Shown: positions 10,397 through 20,723 of the stretch, one piece after another | Position numbering within the stretch: position 1 is the stretch's first letter | Layout: the number at the start of each line of letters is the position of its first letter | NCBI GenBank assembly: GCA_018806915.1 | Contig: JAGKQI010000049.1 | Location: forward strand, 1,674,001-1,738,000 | Reading direction: 5' to 3' | Source of the DNA: Phytophthora colocasiae | Lineage: Eukaryota > Oomycota > Peronosporomycetes > Peronosporales > Peronosporaceae | Length of the DNA: 64,000 nucleotides | Position numbers and translations under genes: made by a program | Notes under the pieces: model-generated | Database searches by the model: none | Told to the model about the DNA's origin: nothing | What the model saw: only the letters and a program-made list of their open reading frames with translations

Positions 10397-12253
10397 ATGT
10401 CTTCTGAAACTCCGGACGATGTTCACCAGACCTCTGGTGAACATGATTGTACACCAGAGATGGATGACCCAGGGCCAGAGTCTGCGCCCCTGCCTCATGC
10501 TGCCAAGGTGCTTGTTGCCATCACTCGTGCACGCAATCAGGAAGAAGCAAACGTACCAGATGACGCGGAGGCTCGTGAACCCATGGGCCCATTGGAGTTT
10601 CAGGAAGAACGCTGGCGGCGGATCAAAGTTCACCAGACTCAGGATGTTCATCTGGCAGAACTCATTAAGTTCCTTAAGGGTGACGTGGGAGATCTACCAC
10701 GACCCCGAATAAGGAAACTGGCCAGGATTGCCGATGATTTCATCTTGGATTCTAGAGGCGTTTTGTACCGCCTCAGCCGTGCTACCAGGGAACGTCCGAG
10801 AGACATGGTCGATGAACTCAGACTTGTGGTTCCCAGGGACTTGCATGCCGATATGCTGCACTATGCTCATGGGGATTACCAGGGTGCTCACCAGGGAATC
10901 AAACGTACGTTCGAGAAGCTGAGCTCCGAGTTCTACTGGATTGGTATGTACGCTGATGTGGAAAGGTTCGTCAAGGAGTGTATGGACTGTGCAAGTGGCA
11001 AGGGGCGTCCCCCGAATCCTGGACCGTCGCCCGGCAACATCGAGCCCAGTCGACCTTTTGAAGTAGTGTCCATGGATTTCGTGACGCACATGCCAAAGTC
11101 CGCCAGAGGCAACACGTTCCTGCTGTTGTTCCAAGACATGTTCCCAGGATATGTGATGTGCAAGCCTATGAGTATTACTACGGCTCAAGATGTCGCTGAG
11201 GCCTACGAGGAACGTGTCTTCCGGAACTTCGGAGCTAGTTCCCTGATACGCCATGATCAGGACCCTCGGTTCATGAGTGAAGTGTTCAGGTGTTTCCGGG
11301 ATCTCCTGGGAAGCAGACAGCGAGCGACTCTGGCGTACCGTCCTCAGGCGAACGGCCAGCAAGAACGGTCTGTTCAGACGGTCGTGCGCGCCATCAAGGC
11401 CTACATCGCCGAAGCTGATCAGAGTGACTGGGATGACCACGCCGAGCGTCTGATGTTCGCATTGAACACTTCCTTTGATGCGACCCGTCTGGAAACACCT
11501 TTCTTTCTGGTGCACGGATGGGATGCTCATGGGACTGTGTCCGCGATGCTTGGTCCAAAGCCTTCTGGTGTACAAGAGCGCACTGCTTATGAGTGGCGTC
11601 GGAAGATGCAACGAGATTACAGCTACGCTCAAGCCTGTGCTGAAGAACTTCAGAAGAAGGCCAAGCGGGAGCGTTCTGAAGAACAGACTCGAAAGTGGAA
11701 GGAGTTGTCGGAACGTCTGAAGTCCGGATTTGCCGTCGGTGATGCCGTGTGGCTATACATCCCCAAGGTACAAACGGGGTTGAGTCGGAAACTCGCACAC
11801 ATGTGGCATGGCCCTTTCCGGATTGAAGAGATGTTGGATGATTTTCGTGTGAAACTGAAGGTTGAGGATACCGGGTATCGGGTGAACCCCTGGGTTCATA
11901 TAAGTCGCCTGAAGCCGAGAGCCTTGTTTCCCAAAAGACCGACTGTGGAACTCGATGTCCCTGAGGATGATGACTTTGATGCAGCACTGTTACCAGAAGA
12001 CAGTTGGGAGCCCGACACCGAGAACGATGACTACGAAGTGGAAAAGATACTAGACACTCGGTGGAGCAAGCGTACCAGGACCTCCAAGAGACTTCGCGAA
12101 TACCTGGTCAAGTGGAAGGGGTACGACGAGACAGAGTGGCTACCCTTGTCAAAGCTGAACTGTGGCGCTTTGCTATATGAGTTCAATCAGAGCGCACGAG
12201 CGCGAGCTCGTTTCCAGGCAATGCAAGCTGGAGACGATCACCCCAGAGTTTAA
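10397..12253 (+). CDS. Gypsy-1 integrase with chromodomain
   Basis: 618 residues from an ATG. An HHCC zinc-binding domain (HYAHGDYQGAHQG near 155, then CMDCASGKG near 195) is followed by the DDE core with SMDFV near 225, RHDQDPRF near 287 and NGQQERS near 319. A C-terminal GPF/Y-like region (WHGPFRIEE) and a chromodomain (YEVEKILDTRW..YLVKWKGYDETEWLP, about 545-590) follow. This is the chromovirus layout; the chromodomain is expected to steer integration to modified histones. The N-terminus overlaps an inverted pair of the element motif at 10420-10443. All three acidic residues are present. Confidence 0.93.
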   Translation: MSSETPDDVHQTSGEHDCTPEMDDPGPESAPLPHAAKVLVAITRARNQEEANVPDDAEAREPMGPLEFQEERWRRIKVHQTQDVHLAELIKFLKGDVGDLPRPRIRKLARIADDFILDSRGVLYRLSRATRERPRDMVDELRLVVPRDLHADMLHYAHGDYQGAHQGIKRTFEKLSSEFYWIGMYADVERFVKECMDCASGKGRPPNPGPSPGNIEPSRPFEVVSMDFVTHMPKSARGNTFLLLFQDMFPGYVMCKPMSITTAQDVAEAYEERVFRNFGASSLIRHDQDPRFMSEVFRCFRDLLGSRQRATLAYRPQANGQQERSVQTVVRAIKAYIAEADQSDWDDHAERLMFALNTSFDATRLETPFFLVHGWDAHGTVSAMLGPKPSGVQERTAYEWRRKMQRDYSYAQACAEELQKKAKRERSEEQTRKWKELSERLKSGFAVGDAVWLYIPKVQTGLSRKLAHMWHGPFRIEEMLDDFRVKLKVEDTGYRVNPWVHISRLKPRALFPKRPTVELDVPEDDDFDAALLPEDSWEPDTENDDYEVEKILDTRWSKRTRTSKRLREYLVKWKGYDETEWLPLSKLNCGALLYEFNQSARARARFQAMQAGDDHPRV

Positions 12254-12638
12254 ACTCTAAAACCTATTCTGAAGACTCTGGTGAACATCACTGTTCACCA
12301 GACGATGTATTTCAGAGATGAGGTGTCTGAGAGACATGTCTTTCGGAAATGTGATTTCGGGGATACGTGACTCCCAGAGATGGTGATTGTTATGTGAATT
12401 TGTATGGAGATGATTTTGTGGTTGTGTGTGTATGATGGAATTTTACGAAGTGGATTATGATGATGGTATGAGAAGAAGATTACTGAACGACATGAGAGGA
12501 TGTTAAAGGAGAAGGTCGTCGGGGAACTATATTTGGAATTGTTACTACGCTACGATATGCAGACGACTAAGTTGTTCTGGAAGAAGAAGTGTAGTTCCCC
12601 GGAGATGTCGTGAAGGGTACACCAGACTTCTGGCGTAC
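12254..12638. other. Spacer between convergent pol and antisense ORF
   Basis: No ORF. Holds a perfect 11-bp inverted repeat, TCTGGTGAACA / TGTTCACCAGA, with a 4-base loop at 12277-12302, and another imperfect pair (GTACACCAGA / TCTGGCGTAC) near 12616-12638. Both are forms of the element-wide motif. Confidence 0.6.
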
Positions 12639-14093
12639 TTATTTCAGAGAGACAGGATTTTCGGCGCGTTCAGCAGGCGTCAGAGCTTGTTTTCGGAGAT
12701 CGGATGGCACGAATTCCATCCAGTCCTTGTCGGAAGACGCTGTAGCCCACTGTGTGCGCGCCGGTTCCGCTGAGTCGATAGCTTCGAGTTGCTTGCGCAA
12801 GCTCAGGCACTTGGGACCTCCGATGTCACGTGCACGTGGGTCCTGCCAGATCCACGGGCAATATTTGTCCGGGATCTTCCAGATGCCAGGCTCGAACATG
12901 AGCGTCTCCGGGAAATCCTTGTGCTTCAGAATCTTGGACACTGCCCCTCGGTATTGGCGTAGTAGAGATGCACGTCTGAGCCCACGTTCCTTATGCTGTT
13001 CACCGGACAGCAGGTCTTCATCGGGATCCATTATCACCCAGTGAGTGCGTTCCCACAGTGCTTGGGCGTGCTTGCGCCTGAGAGACGCGAGTTCTTCGAT
13101 GTCCGCCTGAACCAAGGGACAGAGATCTTCACGCCGGTGAAAGTACAGCTCGGTCCGACGATTCTGGTACATGACGTCCCAGGGCGCTGGCACTTCGTCC
13201 AGCAGAGCCTGGTATTTCTTGGAGTTCCAACGTTTCTTGAGGCGTGCCAGACTGTGTCTGTGGGGCTCGAAGTCTGGGAACCCTGGAGTCTGCCCGATGG
13301 ACGTCTTGGTGTTACTTGTCGGCTGGACCGGAATGCCGTAGTACAGCCACGAAGAACAATGTGTGTCTGGGGCCTCGATCGTCAGTAATTCCTTTGGCGT
13401 CAGCGACTTGTACGACTTGGACACCAGACTTGACTTCCGGAGTTTACCAGAAGGTCGCTTGCCCGAAGAACTCTTAGGCGACTTGGAGTCTTGAGACTTC
13501 TTGTCCTTGGAACTCGACTTGGGCGAACCACCGGACTTCTTGCTCTTGGGACTTGACGTGGAAGTGCCACCGGACTTTTGACTGCCTGACTTGGATCGGG
13601 ATGCTTCGTGCACACTATCCCGCTTGGACTTCTTGGTGGGGATTATTGGACCCGAGTCATCCGAGTCGCTGGACTCGTAGTCCCGTGGACGCTTGTTGCC
13701 GGCGTGCGAATGATCATCAGACTCATCGTCGTCAGAGTCATCGCTGTTGCCGCTCGACTTCTCGTCGTCAGACTCGCTGTCGCTGGATGCAGATTCTTGT
13801 TCACCAGACTCCTTGAAGTCCGGGTCCTTCTGAGGGTCATCCTCTGTGGACTCAGGCTCACTGATAGGATACGGGACGTGAGCATCCAGTGCCTCCCAGA
13901 CCGGTGGCTCCACATCGTTCTTCTGAAGCCGGCGCATTTCCTCCTCAGCCATCTTGTAATACGTCTCTGGGACGTACGAGGTCCACGGGGTCTGATTCAG
14001 CTTGCGCCAGTACATCATGCTCACTAGCATTTTTACCAAGGGGCGCCCCGTGAACAGGCTGTGGGCGGGCTTGTCCGTGCGCAGCCACTTCAT
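12639..14093 (-). CDS. Gypsy-1 antisense ORF, C-terminal part
   Basis: 484 residues, in the same minus-strand frame as the ORF at 14127-15926 and separated from it by one TAG and 11 open codons, so the two are probably one gene. The sequence opens with an ordered part (MKWLRTDKPAHSL..YWRKLNQTPW), then a long Ser/Asp/Lys-rich low-complexity region, then an ordered C-terminal third rich in Trp, Tyr and Arg. No known domain was recognised. Antisense ORFs between pol and 3' LTR are known in some plant Gypsy elements of the Tat group. Confidence 0.65.
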   Translation of the reverse strand: MKWLRTDKPAHSLFTGRPLVKMLVSMMYWRKLNQTPWTSYVPETYYKMAEEEMRRLQKNDVEPPVWEALDAHVPYPISEPESTEDDPQKDPDFKESGEQESASSDSESDDEKSSGNSDDSDDDESDDHSHAGNKRPRDYESSDSDDSGPIIPTKKSKRDSVHEASRSKSGSQKSGGTSTSSPKSKKSGGSPKSSSKDKKSQDSKSPKSSSGKRPSGKLRKSSLVSKSYKSLTPKELLTIEAPDTHCSSWLYYGIPVQPTSNTKTSIGQTPGFPDFEPHRHSLARLKKRWNSKKYQALLDEVPAPWDVMYQNRRTELYFHRREDLCPLVQADIEELASLRRKHAQALWERTHWVIMDPDEDLLSGEQHKERGLRRASLLRQYRGAVSKILKHKDFPETLMFEPGIWKIPDKYCPWIWQDPRARDIGGPKCLSLRKQLEAIDSAEPARTQWATASSDKDWMEFVPSDLRKQALTPAERAENPVSLK

Positions 14094-14126
14094 CGTTGTC
14101 TCGTAAGAAATGCCGGGGAGCAGAGC

Positions 14127-15926
14127 CTAGCGCAAGTCCGGACGAACTTCTTCCCAGACGACTCCAGCCGGTAACGTGGTGTGAACTGCGTCCTTGGACA
14201 CCGGAGACTTGGCGTTCGCCGGACGCACTGAATCGATACCAGGCGTGTAATTCTTGGGGCGATCCTGAGGAACACGAACCCGATGTTTCCCAGACGGCCG
14301 GTTAGGCTTGAGTGGTGGAGATCCAGAAGATTTGGGCGACCTGGTGGGCGACCCAGACTTGTTCACCGGGCGAGTGTCTGATTTCTCGGGACCACCCGCA
14401 TGTTCACCGGAGACCTTCACACCACTGCCAGCACCCGTCAGATCCAGCACTTTAGTTGATTTCTTGGCCTCCGCAGCTTGATCGAAGCGAATTCTCGCCA
14501 GACGCTTGGAAAAGTCAGGAATTTCCGCCTTACGCTGATCCATTGCCGTCACATTGATGATGGTGTCCCAGTCTTTAGGCGGCGCCTTGCCCTCTTGGAA
14601 GTTCACCAGAAGCTCCCGAAGACGCACCCAACTGCCGTTCAACTCCCCGTGTTCAAACAAGTACTCCAGGAAACCCCAGGAGTCTGTGGCTGTGGTCGTG
14701 GGGCGTGCCTTCAGCAGTCGAACCTCCGCTCGAGAGTCTTCCAGGCGTTCTTCCAAGGCCGACTTCTCGGTCTCCAGGGCATCTATCTGGTCCTGATAGT
14801 GCGACGCGAGGCTCTTGGTCTCCGCATTCACGCGATCTTCGATCTCACCAGCAGTACGCCGGGCGTCCAGCACTTCATGACGCCAATACTGGCAATTGAA
14901 GACCCACTGACGCTTGAGATCTTCAGACTCGTTCTGGATAGCGGCCGTGTCCACCAGAGATGTGTTGCCCTGGGACTCAACTTGAAGTCGAAGCCGACGG
15001 TGAGCGCCGGCCATCTGCTTCAGATAGCCGGATGTCTTGTACACCCGCTCAGCGAGACGCTGATGAGGGAGGTGCAGGAGGATTGCCGCCAATTCCCGGA
15101 GGACGTCAACGGATCCCATGTGTGCTTCAAGACTCATGCGATTACGACTGTCCACGTGAGGAGCGAGCATTTGACCTTCAGTGAAGTCAGGAATCACGCG
15201 CTCAAGCTCCGAGATGTCGGCCGGTGTGAAGCCCTCGAGGCCCACCAGAACACCGGGCCCACCATAGATGTTCGCTATATGGTTACCCACGCGAAAGTCT
15301 TCGGCAAGCGCTGGAACACCAACCAGAAAAGGCTGTCCCTCAGGCCTTGGCTCAGGGTCCACCCAGTCGGAAGGGACGTTAGACTTCTCTTCGTCCAACG
15401 GTTGTTGCCCGGGCCCAAACAGATCGTCTACCTCGGTGGTAGAGAGGATATGCGGCCCTCTGGGGAACGAAACTGCGACACTGGAAGAGAGACTCGCAGA
15501 AGCAGAAGCCGCCGACGTATTAGGTCGGCTCACGTGATCATCGCTGTCAGCAGCATCAACGCCCTGCTTCGGAGCGGCGGACGCGCTCGACTGTGAGGCT
15601 GGGGCGCTTGAGCTGCCACCAGGTGATGCGGAAGTACCGTCACCACCACCTCGCGATGCTACAGATGCCGAAGCGGGCCCAGTGCCCGAGGCGTCGCCAA
15701 TAGTAGAAGCCGATGGGGAACTCATGGCTGCAGGATCTTCTTCCGAGGTGTGCGTCAGAAAGGAAATCGGGATGTGGCCGTTTGTGGGATACGACAGTTG
15801 GCTATTTCTGAGTCTGATGGAATCAGATTGAGCGACAGGACACCAGAGACTTTGAAACCCCGGAAGTTTTGAGAGCGTCACAGCTACACTATGTTCACGG
15901 GACCTCTGACGTACTGTCCTGGCCAT
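14127..15926 (-). CDS. Gypsy-1 antisense ORF, N-terminal part
   Basis: 599 residues from an ATG about 150 bases inside the predicted 3' LTR. A Ser/Ala-rich N-terminus of ~150 residues is followed by an ordered region and a long charged helical stretch (about 300-430) likely to form a coiled coil, giving a gag-like architecture. The tail is Ser/Pro/Lys-rich. It ends at TAG (14129-14127), which could be a mutated CAG, and the frame continues into the 12639-14093 ORF. Transcription would have to start from or near the 3' LTR. Function unknown. Confidence 0.65.
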   Translation of the reverse strand: MARTVRQRSREHSVAVTLSKLPGFQSLWCPVAQSDSIRLRNSQLSYPTNGHIPISFLTHTSEEDPAAMSSPSASTIGDASGTGPASASVASRGGGDGTSASPGGSSSAPASQSSASAAPKQGVDAADSDDHVSRPNTSAASASASLSSSVAVSFPRGPHILSTTEVDDLFGPGQQPLDEEKSNVPSDWVDPEPRPEGQPFLVGVPALAEDFRVGNHIANIYGGPGVLVGLEGFTPADISELERVIPDFTEGQMLAPHVDSRNRMSLEAHMGSVDVLRELAAILLHLPHQRLAERVYKTSGYLKQMAGAHRRLRLQVESQGNTSLVDTAAIQNESEDLKRQWVFNCQYWRHEVLDARRTAGEIEDRVNAETKSLASHYQDQIDALETEKSALEERLEDSRAEVRLLKARPTTTATDSWGFLEYLFEHGELNGSWVRLRELLVNFQEGKAPPKDWDTIINVTAMDQRKAEIPDFSKRLARIRFDQAAEAKKSTKVLDLTGAGSGVKVSGEHAGGPEKSDTRPVNKSGSPTRSPKSSGSPPLKPNRPSGKHRVRVPQDRPKNYTPGIDSVRPANAKSPVSKDAVHTTLPAGVVWEEVRPDLR

Positions 15927-16058
15927 GATGCTCAGTTTGGAGAAAGTTCCGCACTGACGAATTATGACCAGGAGGGGCGGTTGACACGTTGCTAATTACG
16001 ATTTTTCGAGTGGATATGGACGTTACGCTGTGATGTGATTGGACATATACTGGATTGT

Positions 16059-16072
16059 GGGAGAAAGGGAGA
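16059..16072 (+). promoter_or_regulatory. Polypurine tract of Gypsy-1
   Basis: The purine run GGGAGAAAGGGAGA lies directly before a TGTGGGACG start that mirrors the LTR end (CGCGACA). It is the best polypurine tract upstream of the repeated sequence. Confidence 0.55.
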
Positions 16073-17862
16073 TGTGGGACGAGGTTATGTCCCGTGTGAC
16101 AATATGATGGGTCTGTGGAAGAAAACTGCTATATATATTAACCTTCACCTGTACTGCAAAGGGGCCCAAGAGATCAGAAGTGTTCCTCGGAAAAGTGCAC
16201 AAACTCCGAGAGACAATAACACTCAGTCTGATCACCGGACTTTCCCCGACGATGAGTGCCTAAAGGTTGGCAGAAAGTCTCTCAGAAGAATATATCTCTG
16301 AGAGACCTCATCCCGTTGCCGTCCTGTGTGACGATGATGGTTCAAGGAATACAGTTATACCCACAAGATACCAAGTATCGCGCACCGGACGTAGCGCACC
16401 CCGCGCATATCCCAAATTGGACTTCGTGCGTTGTAGCATACGTGCTCCGCACCCTAAAAACATTCATGGATTTCTGGTATCACGTATGGAAACTCTGATA
16501 TCACACCATGAAGTCTGATGTACATGAGTCCGACGTACATGAAGTCCGACGTACATGAGTCTGACGAACATGATTCTGGTAAACAAGTCTGATGTGTCCG
16601 GCTTATACAAGCAATATTCCAGACATTTACCAGTTTCCGATGAACAGACTCCGACGTACAAGACTCCGATGAACAGACCCAAGTGTCACGACTCTGGTAT
16701 TACGACTCTGATGTACATGATTCCGGAGTACATGGTTCCGATGAACATGTCTCCGACGCACATGATTCCAGACCCTGATGAACAGGATACCAGACTCTGA
16801 CACTCTGAAGTCCGCCCCATACTGAAACCAAGTGTACCCAACACGACCTCACGCAATCAAGTGAAACGCAACCTGCCCATCCCTGTAATGACATCATTAA
16901 GTGTCGACTCGACAAGATCCGCTGTACCGACTACCATAGTTAGCCCAAGTGAAAGTTCCTGAGTTATACTGAGACCAAGTGTATATGAGAATATGGAAGA
17001 CAGAAGACAGAGAGATACGAGATAGATAACCAGAGTTCAAATTGCTCGGTACCCCCGAGTTCAAATTGCGTTATAACCCCAAGGTCGATTCTTCGGTTCT
17101 TTGGAAAGTGTAAGGCCACGACAAAGCTTTGAGTCGTGTGATCTCTCACCTATCAAGCCCCTTTAGGTGGAGATCAGCGTAACGCAGAGACCTGAGAGGA
17201 CCCACCTATTCCATTTACTAGTTGGGTCGTTTGTCTTGTCTCTAGCGGTAGCCCATTTCATATTGTACGTTTGGACAGGTTTTGGGAGCTAGACAGTCGC
17301 TCTCAAGACGCTCGGTAGACTGTTATATAACTGATAGTGTATTGGTTTATTTTCCCTCTATATATTAGAGGGTGGTGCGCGAAAGTTACGGGAATACCAG
17401 ACAGACCAGGTGTCTGGTGAACATTTCCCTAGTTGACCTGGAGAACTAGCCCACTGCTCAAGGGCCAGGAAAGAATAAGAGCAGCTACATATTTGTATAT
17501 CGGAACTCTATATTGCGGTTATCTCGGAAGTCTAATTACTGGACTTCCCATTGTATTAATTTCTCTTTTGCCTTCAGAAATCTCTGGTGTACACAAGTGT
17601 TCACCGGAAAACGTTCGACTCTCAAGCGCTCCTGTGAGGACCGGAAGGACATCCGACAGCCTACGCAAGGAACCCTCACTCTCACACACACTCTCACGAC
17701 CCCGGCGAGGGTCTCATTACCAAGACAACGAACCTACGAGGACAGCACAAGGTAACACACGCCCACCTTGCTGTGCGACTCTGGTATTATTACCGGTAGT
17801 CACACTTCCAGGTTCACTGTACGCCCCTGCACCGCGGTAAAAGTTGCACCGACTTCGCGACA
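16073..17862 (+). repeat. 3' LTR of Gypsy-1
   Basis: The end is fixed by loss of similarity to the 5' copy after CGACA. The start is inferred from the polypurine tract and the TG dinucleotide, because the 5' copy is cut by the window. Length about 1790 bp. Confidence 0.85.
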
Positions 17863-20127
17863 GTGGACATTACAGTCTTCCGGATGTGATTCCGTTGGTT
17901 CGACTTCCTGTTATGGCACCAGTGACTCGTAATGAGTTGGCTGCACCCTGCAAAACGTCAATGTCTTGCAAATGCACACGGTAGTGGACAACTTAGTGGT
18001 GTGGTAGAGCAGTCTCCGGTTAGTGCGGGGAATCCTGTGGCTAAACCGTCGAGCTTGTCTCCAGAGAGAGTGCGTTTGGTTGATGCTCGGCTGTCACCGT
18101 TAGATGTACCGCATCGCCAGGTTGAGTACTTTGAGTACGACCAGCTACATAATGGAGGCAGCGATCTCGAGGAAGATTTGGGTGAGCCTAACAGCCTCTC
18201 AATGCCTCAACGAGAGCTGCGAGACTCTGTTGAGGTGCAGAATGCTGATGATGAAGATGTGGAGGAGGAAGTTGAAGGTTTTATAGCTTCGGGTGAACCA
18301 ATGGAAAGATATCAAAGCATAGTGGGAGATAATCAGTCTGGAAGTGAACATGGGAGTGACTCAGATTATCGTGACGTCTTTGAAGAAGATAGTGATGAAG
18401 AGTTAGGTGCTGGAGAATCGTTTCGGCGCTCATCACGAATTCGCAGACCCAATGTCCGCATGAAAGACTATGAGTTAGAGTTGCCAGAGAGTCTGGTGAT
18501 CCAGGCTATGCATTCAGTGATGGATCCAGTCTCAGTGCAAGCAGCTTTGGATGCGCCGGATGCAGAACAGTGGATTGAAGCTCTGAACAAAGAGTATAGT
18601 GAAATGTTGAGAAATAAAACATGGGAACTAGTGGCGAAACCAGAGGGCGTGAAGGTGCTGACCAGTAGATGGGTGTTTGTGCGTAAGCGCAATGCTCAAG
18701 GCCAAGTTAAGAGACATCGAGCCCGGATAACTATTAGGGGCTGTCAACAAAAGTACGGCTTGGACTTCTGGGAGACTTACGCTCCGGTGGTGTGTATGGA
18801 AGCAGATTGATTCTTCTGCTGGCTCTACACTACAACTTAGAGTGCCGTCACATTAACTTTGTGACAGCTTTTCTCAACGGGCCCATTAATGCAGAGATTT
18901 ACATGAAGCAACCAGAATTCTTTGACGATGGAACTGGGCGAGTGTGTAAGTTGCTTCGGAGCCTGTATGATTTGAAACAGGCACCGCGGATGTGATACCA
19001 GACACTTGACAATTATTTGAAGGAGTGTGGCTTTAAGAGATCAAAGATGGATGGAGGATTTGCTATCGCTGGGTTGACAGTAGTCCTATCTTTCTGACTT
19101 TCTACGTGGATGACATTGTGATTGCTGCGTCTGCGGAGAACACCAAGCTGGTGATGACTGAACTGGCCAATAAGTTTCAAGTGAAGGACCTAGGAAACGT
19201 GAATCACTTACTATCGATGGAAATTAAGTACATCCCAGGTCTACTGACGATTTCTCAGCGAGGATACATTGGAAGAATTCTTGAACGGTTCAAGATGGAC
19301 AAAATGCAAGCCCATGCCAACGCCACAGGCCAAGGGCAATCTTCCTCTTCCTGGTGACCCTGACAGAGAAGTGGTATGCGTGAATAGCAATCTGGACATG
19401 GCCTATCAATGCATTGTAGGTTCATTTCAGTATCTGGTGAGTTGCTCTCGGCCAGATATCGCCAATGCAGTGCGAACACTTGGCAAAGTCCTTACCTGTT
19501 TCACGAAGGAGCATGAAGTGATGGCAAAACGTGTTCTGCGGTATCTGCAAGGTACACGCGACTATGGTTTGGTATGGATCAAGCCAATACCGAGAGGAAT
19601 ACAGTTGGTGGCCTATGCTGATGCTGACTTAGGAAACGAGAAGGATGATCGTAAGTCTATCACTGGCTACGTTCTTCAGCTCAATGGCTGCACTTTCGCC
19701 TACAAGAGTAAGAAGCTCGATCATGACGGACGATACTTGCAGTGCTGAATTTGCGGCTGCTAGTGAGTGTTCAACTATGATCATGTGGACGCACAATTTG
19801 TGCAAAGAGCTGAAGCTCCGACGGACAGAGCAAACCGTCCTGTACGAGGACAACCAAGCTACTATCAAAGTGATGGAAGAAGTAAGCAGTGGATACAAAG
19901 TTCGAAGTGTGGATTTGAAATTTCACAAGGTTCGGGACTTTGTGGAACGCAAGGTGTTCCGCGTGGAGTACTGCCCAAGTGAAGATAACTTGGCAGACAT
20001 TTTTACTAAACCGCTAGGTCCACAGCAGTTCTGTAAACTGTGTCAAGCTCTCAATGTGGTACCAGTGCCGACTCAGGAGTCGTTGCACGCGGCTAGCGAT
20101 GTGGAAACTGTGGATGAGACAATGTAA
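17863..20127 (+). pseudogene. Ty1/Copia pol remnant (integrase end, RT, RNase H)
   Basis: The Gypsy-1 LTR interrupts a Copia pol. What remains: an acidic linker ending RRSSRIRRPN, the RT start (ALDAPDAEQWIEALNKEY, TRWVF-like SRWVF), HINFVTAFLNG, YDLKQAPR, YVDDIVIAA (near 19105), a conserved SMEIKY block, ADADLGNEKDDRKSITGY of RNase H, and LADIFTKPL near the end. The frame changes several times and TGA replaces Trp after QAPRM, so it is dead. The 5' half would lie left of the window. Confidence 0.9.
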
Positions 20128-20140
20128 CACGAAGTGGGAG

Positions 20141-20310
20141 TGTGAACAACGGCAGTTGGCGTCTGTCGTGTTCCAAGTTTCTCTTCGCAGTTGAAGTAGT
20201 GAATTCGGATTTGGTAATGCTGAGTCTCGTCGCAAAGTATATTTATCTTTAGTATTGTATACTGTAGCCTACTGATAACAGAGACTGCGCTCAGTCGTAG
20301 TTCTCTCACA
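20141..20310 (+). repeat. Probable 3' LTR of the Copia element
   Basis: Follows the RNase H stop after the purine run GAAGTGGGAG. Begins TGTGAAC and could end at TCTCACA (170 bp). No partner copy is in the window, so the right end is a guess. Confidence 0.4.
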
Positions 20311-20723
20311 ATCCCAATTGTGCTGAGTGGGCGAGCAGTTGTTTGTGTCTTCTGTGCCTAAAGCTAATACTATGTCGTCTGCAGCAGCGAATTTCTCGTG
20401 CTAGAAGGCCCTCCCTCTCCTGGGAGTCAAGCTCTGTGTAAGCTGTAATGTCAACTTGTTCACCTTCAGTCGAGAGGCCCTGCTGCTCTTCAGACTGACT
20501 GGGCATCATGGATTCCAGGAGACGCTGGTGCTTGCGATGCTAACTGAAAAAAAAAAAACGCTGCTGAACTCGGAAAATAGCGTTTTAGGTTACTGTAGAG
20601 ATAGAAAAATGCGGCCTATCTCAAACTGAAACGCAACTCAAACGGAGCTCCGAAAGTTCTCTATTGGTGGAGTTGTGTTGGTTGGACCCGCTGCCTCAAA
20701 TCTAACTCTTTCGCGCTCCAGGG
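20311..20723. other. No recognisable gene
   Basis: Contains an A12 run at 20548 and short ORFs without features. It lies between the Copia end and a transposase fragment. Confidence 0.5.

Larger units (their letters stand above)
1..17862 (+). mobile_element. Gypsy-1: Ty3/Gypsy LTR retrotransposon with chromodomain and second RNase H (5' end cut by window)
   Basis: The first 1695 bases recur at 16167-17862, so they are the LTRs of one element. The order is 5' LTR, primer binding site, gag, protease, RT, RNase H, archaeal-type RNase H, integrase, chromodomain, an antisense ORF, polypurine tract, 3' LTR. The gag-pol frame is one continuous frame broken by stops at 3539, 4244, 4625, 8243 and 10283 and by a solo LTR at 9700-10120. 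Gypsy elements with an archaeal-type RNase H are known from oomycetes and plants. The base after the 3' LTR continues a Copia pol frame, so the element inserted into Copia. The other flank lies outside the window. Confidence 0.93.

Noticed and set aside
10694..11632. 312-codon minus-strand ORF opposite integrase
   Set aside because: Lies wholly within the integrase coding strand, biased composition, no domain; a shadow ORF.
14478..15596. 372-codon plus-strand ORF opposite the antisense gene of Gypsy-1
   Set aside because: The minus frame is longer and has ordered coiled-coil composition; the plus frame looks like its reverse shadow.
20548..20559. Poly(A) tail of a retroposed copy
   Set aside because: No target duplication and no coding or SINE body upstream.
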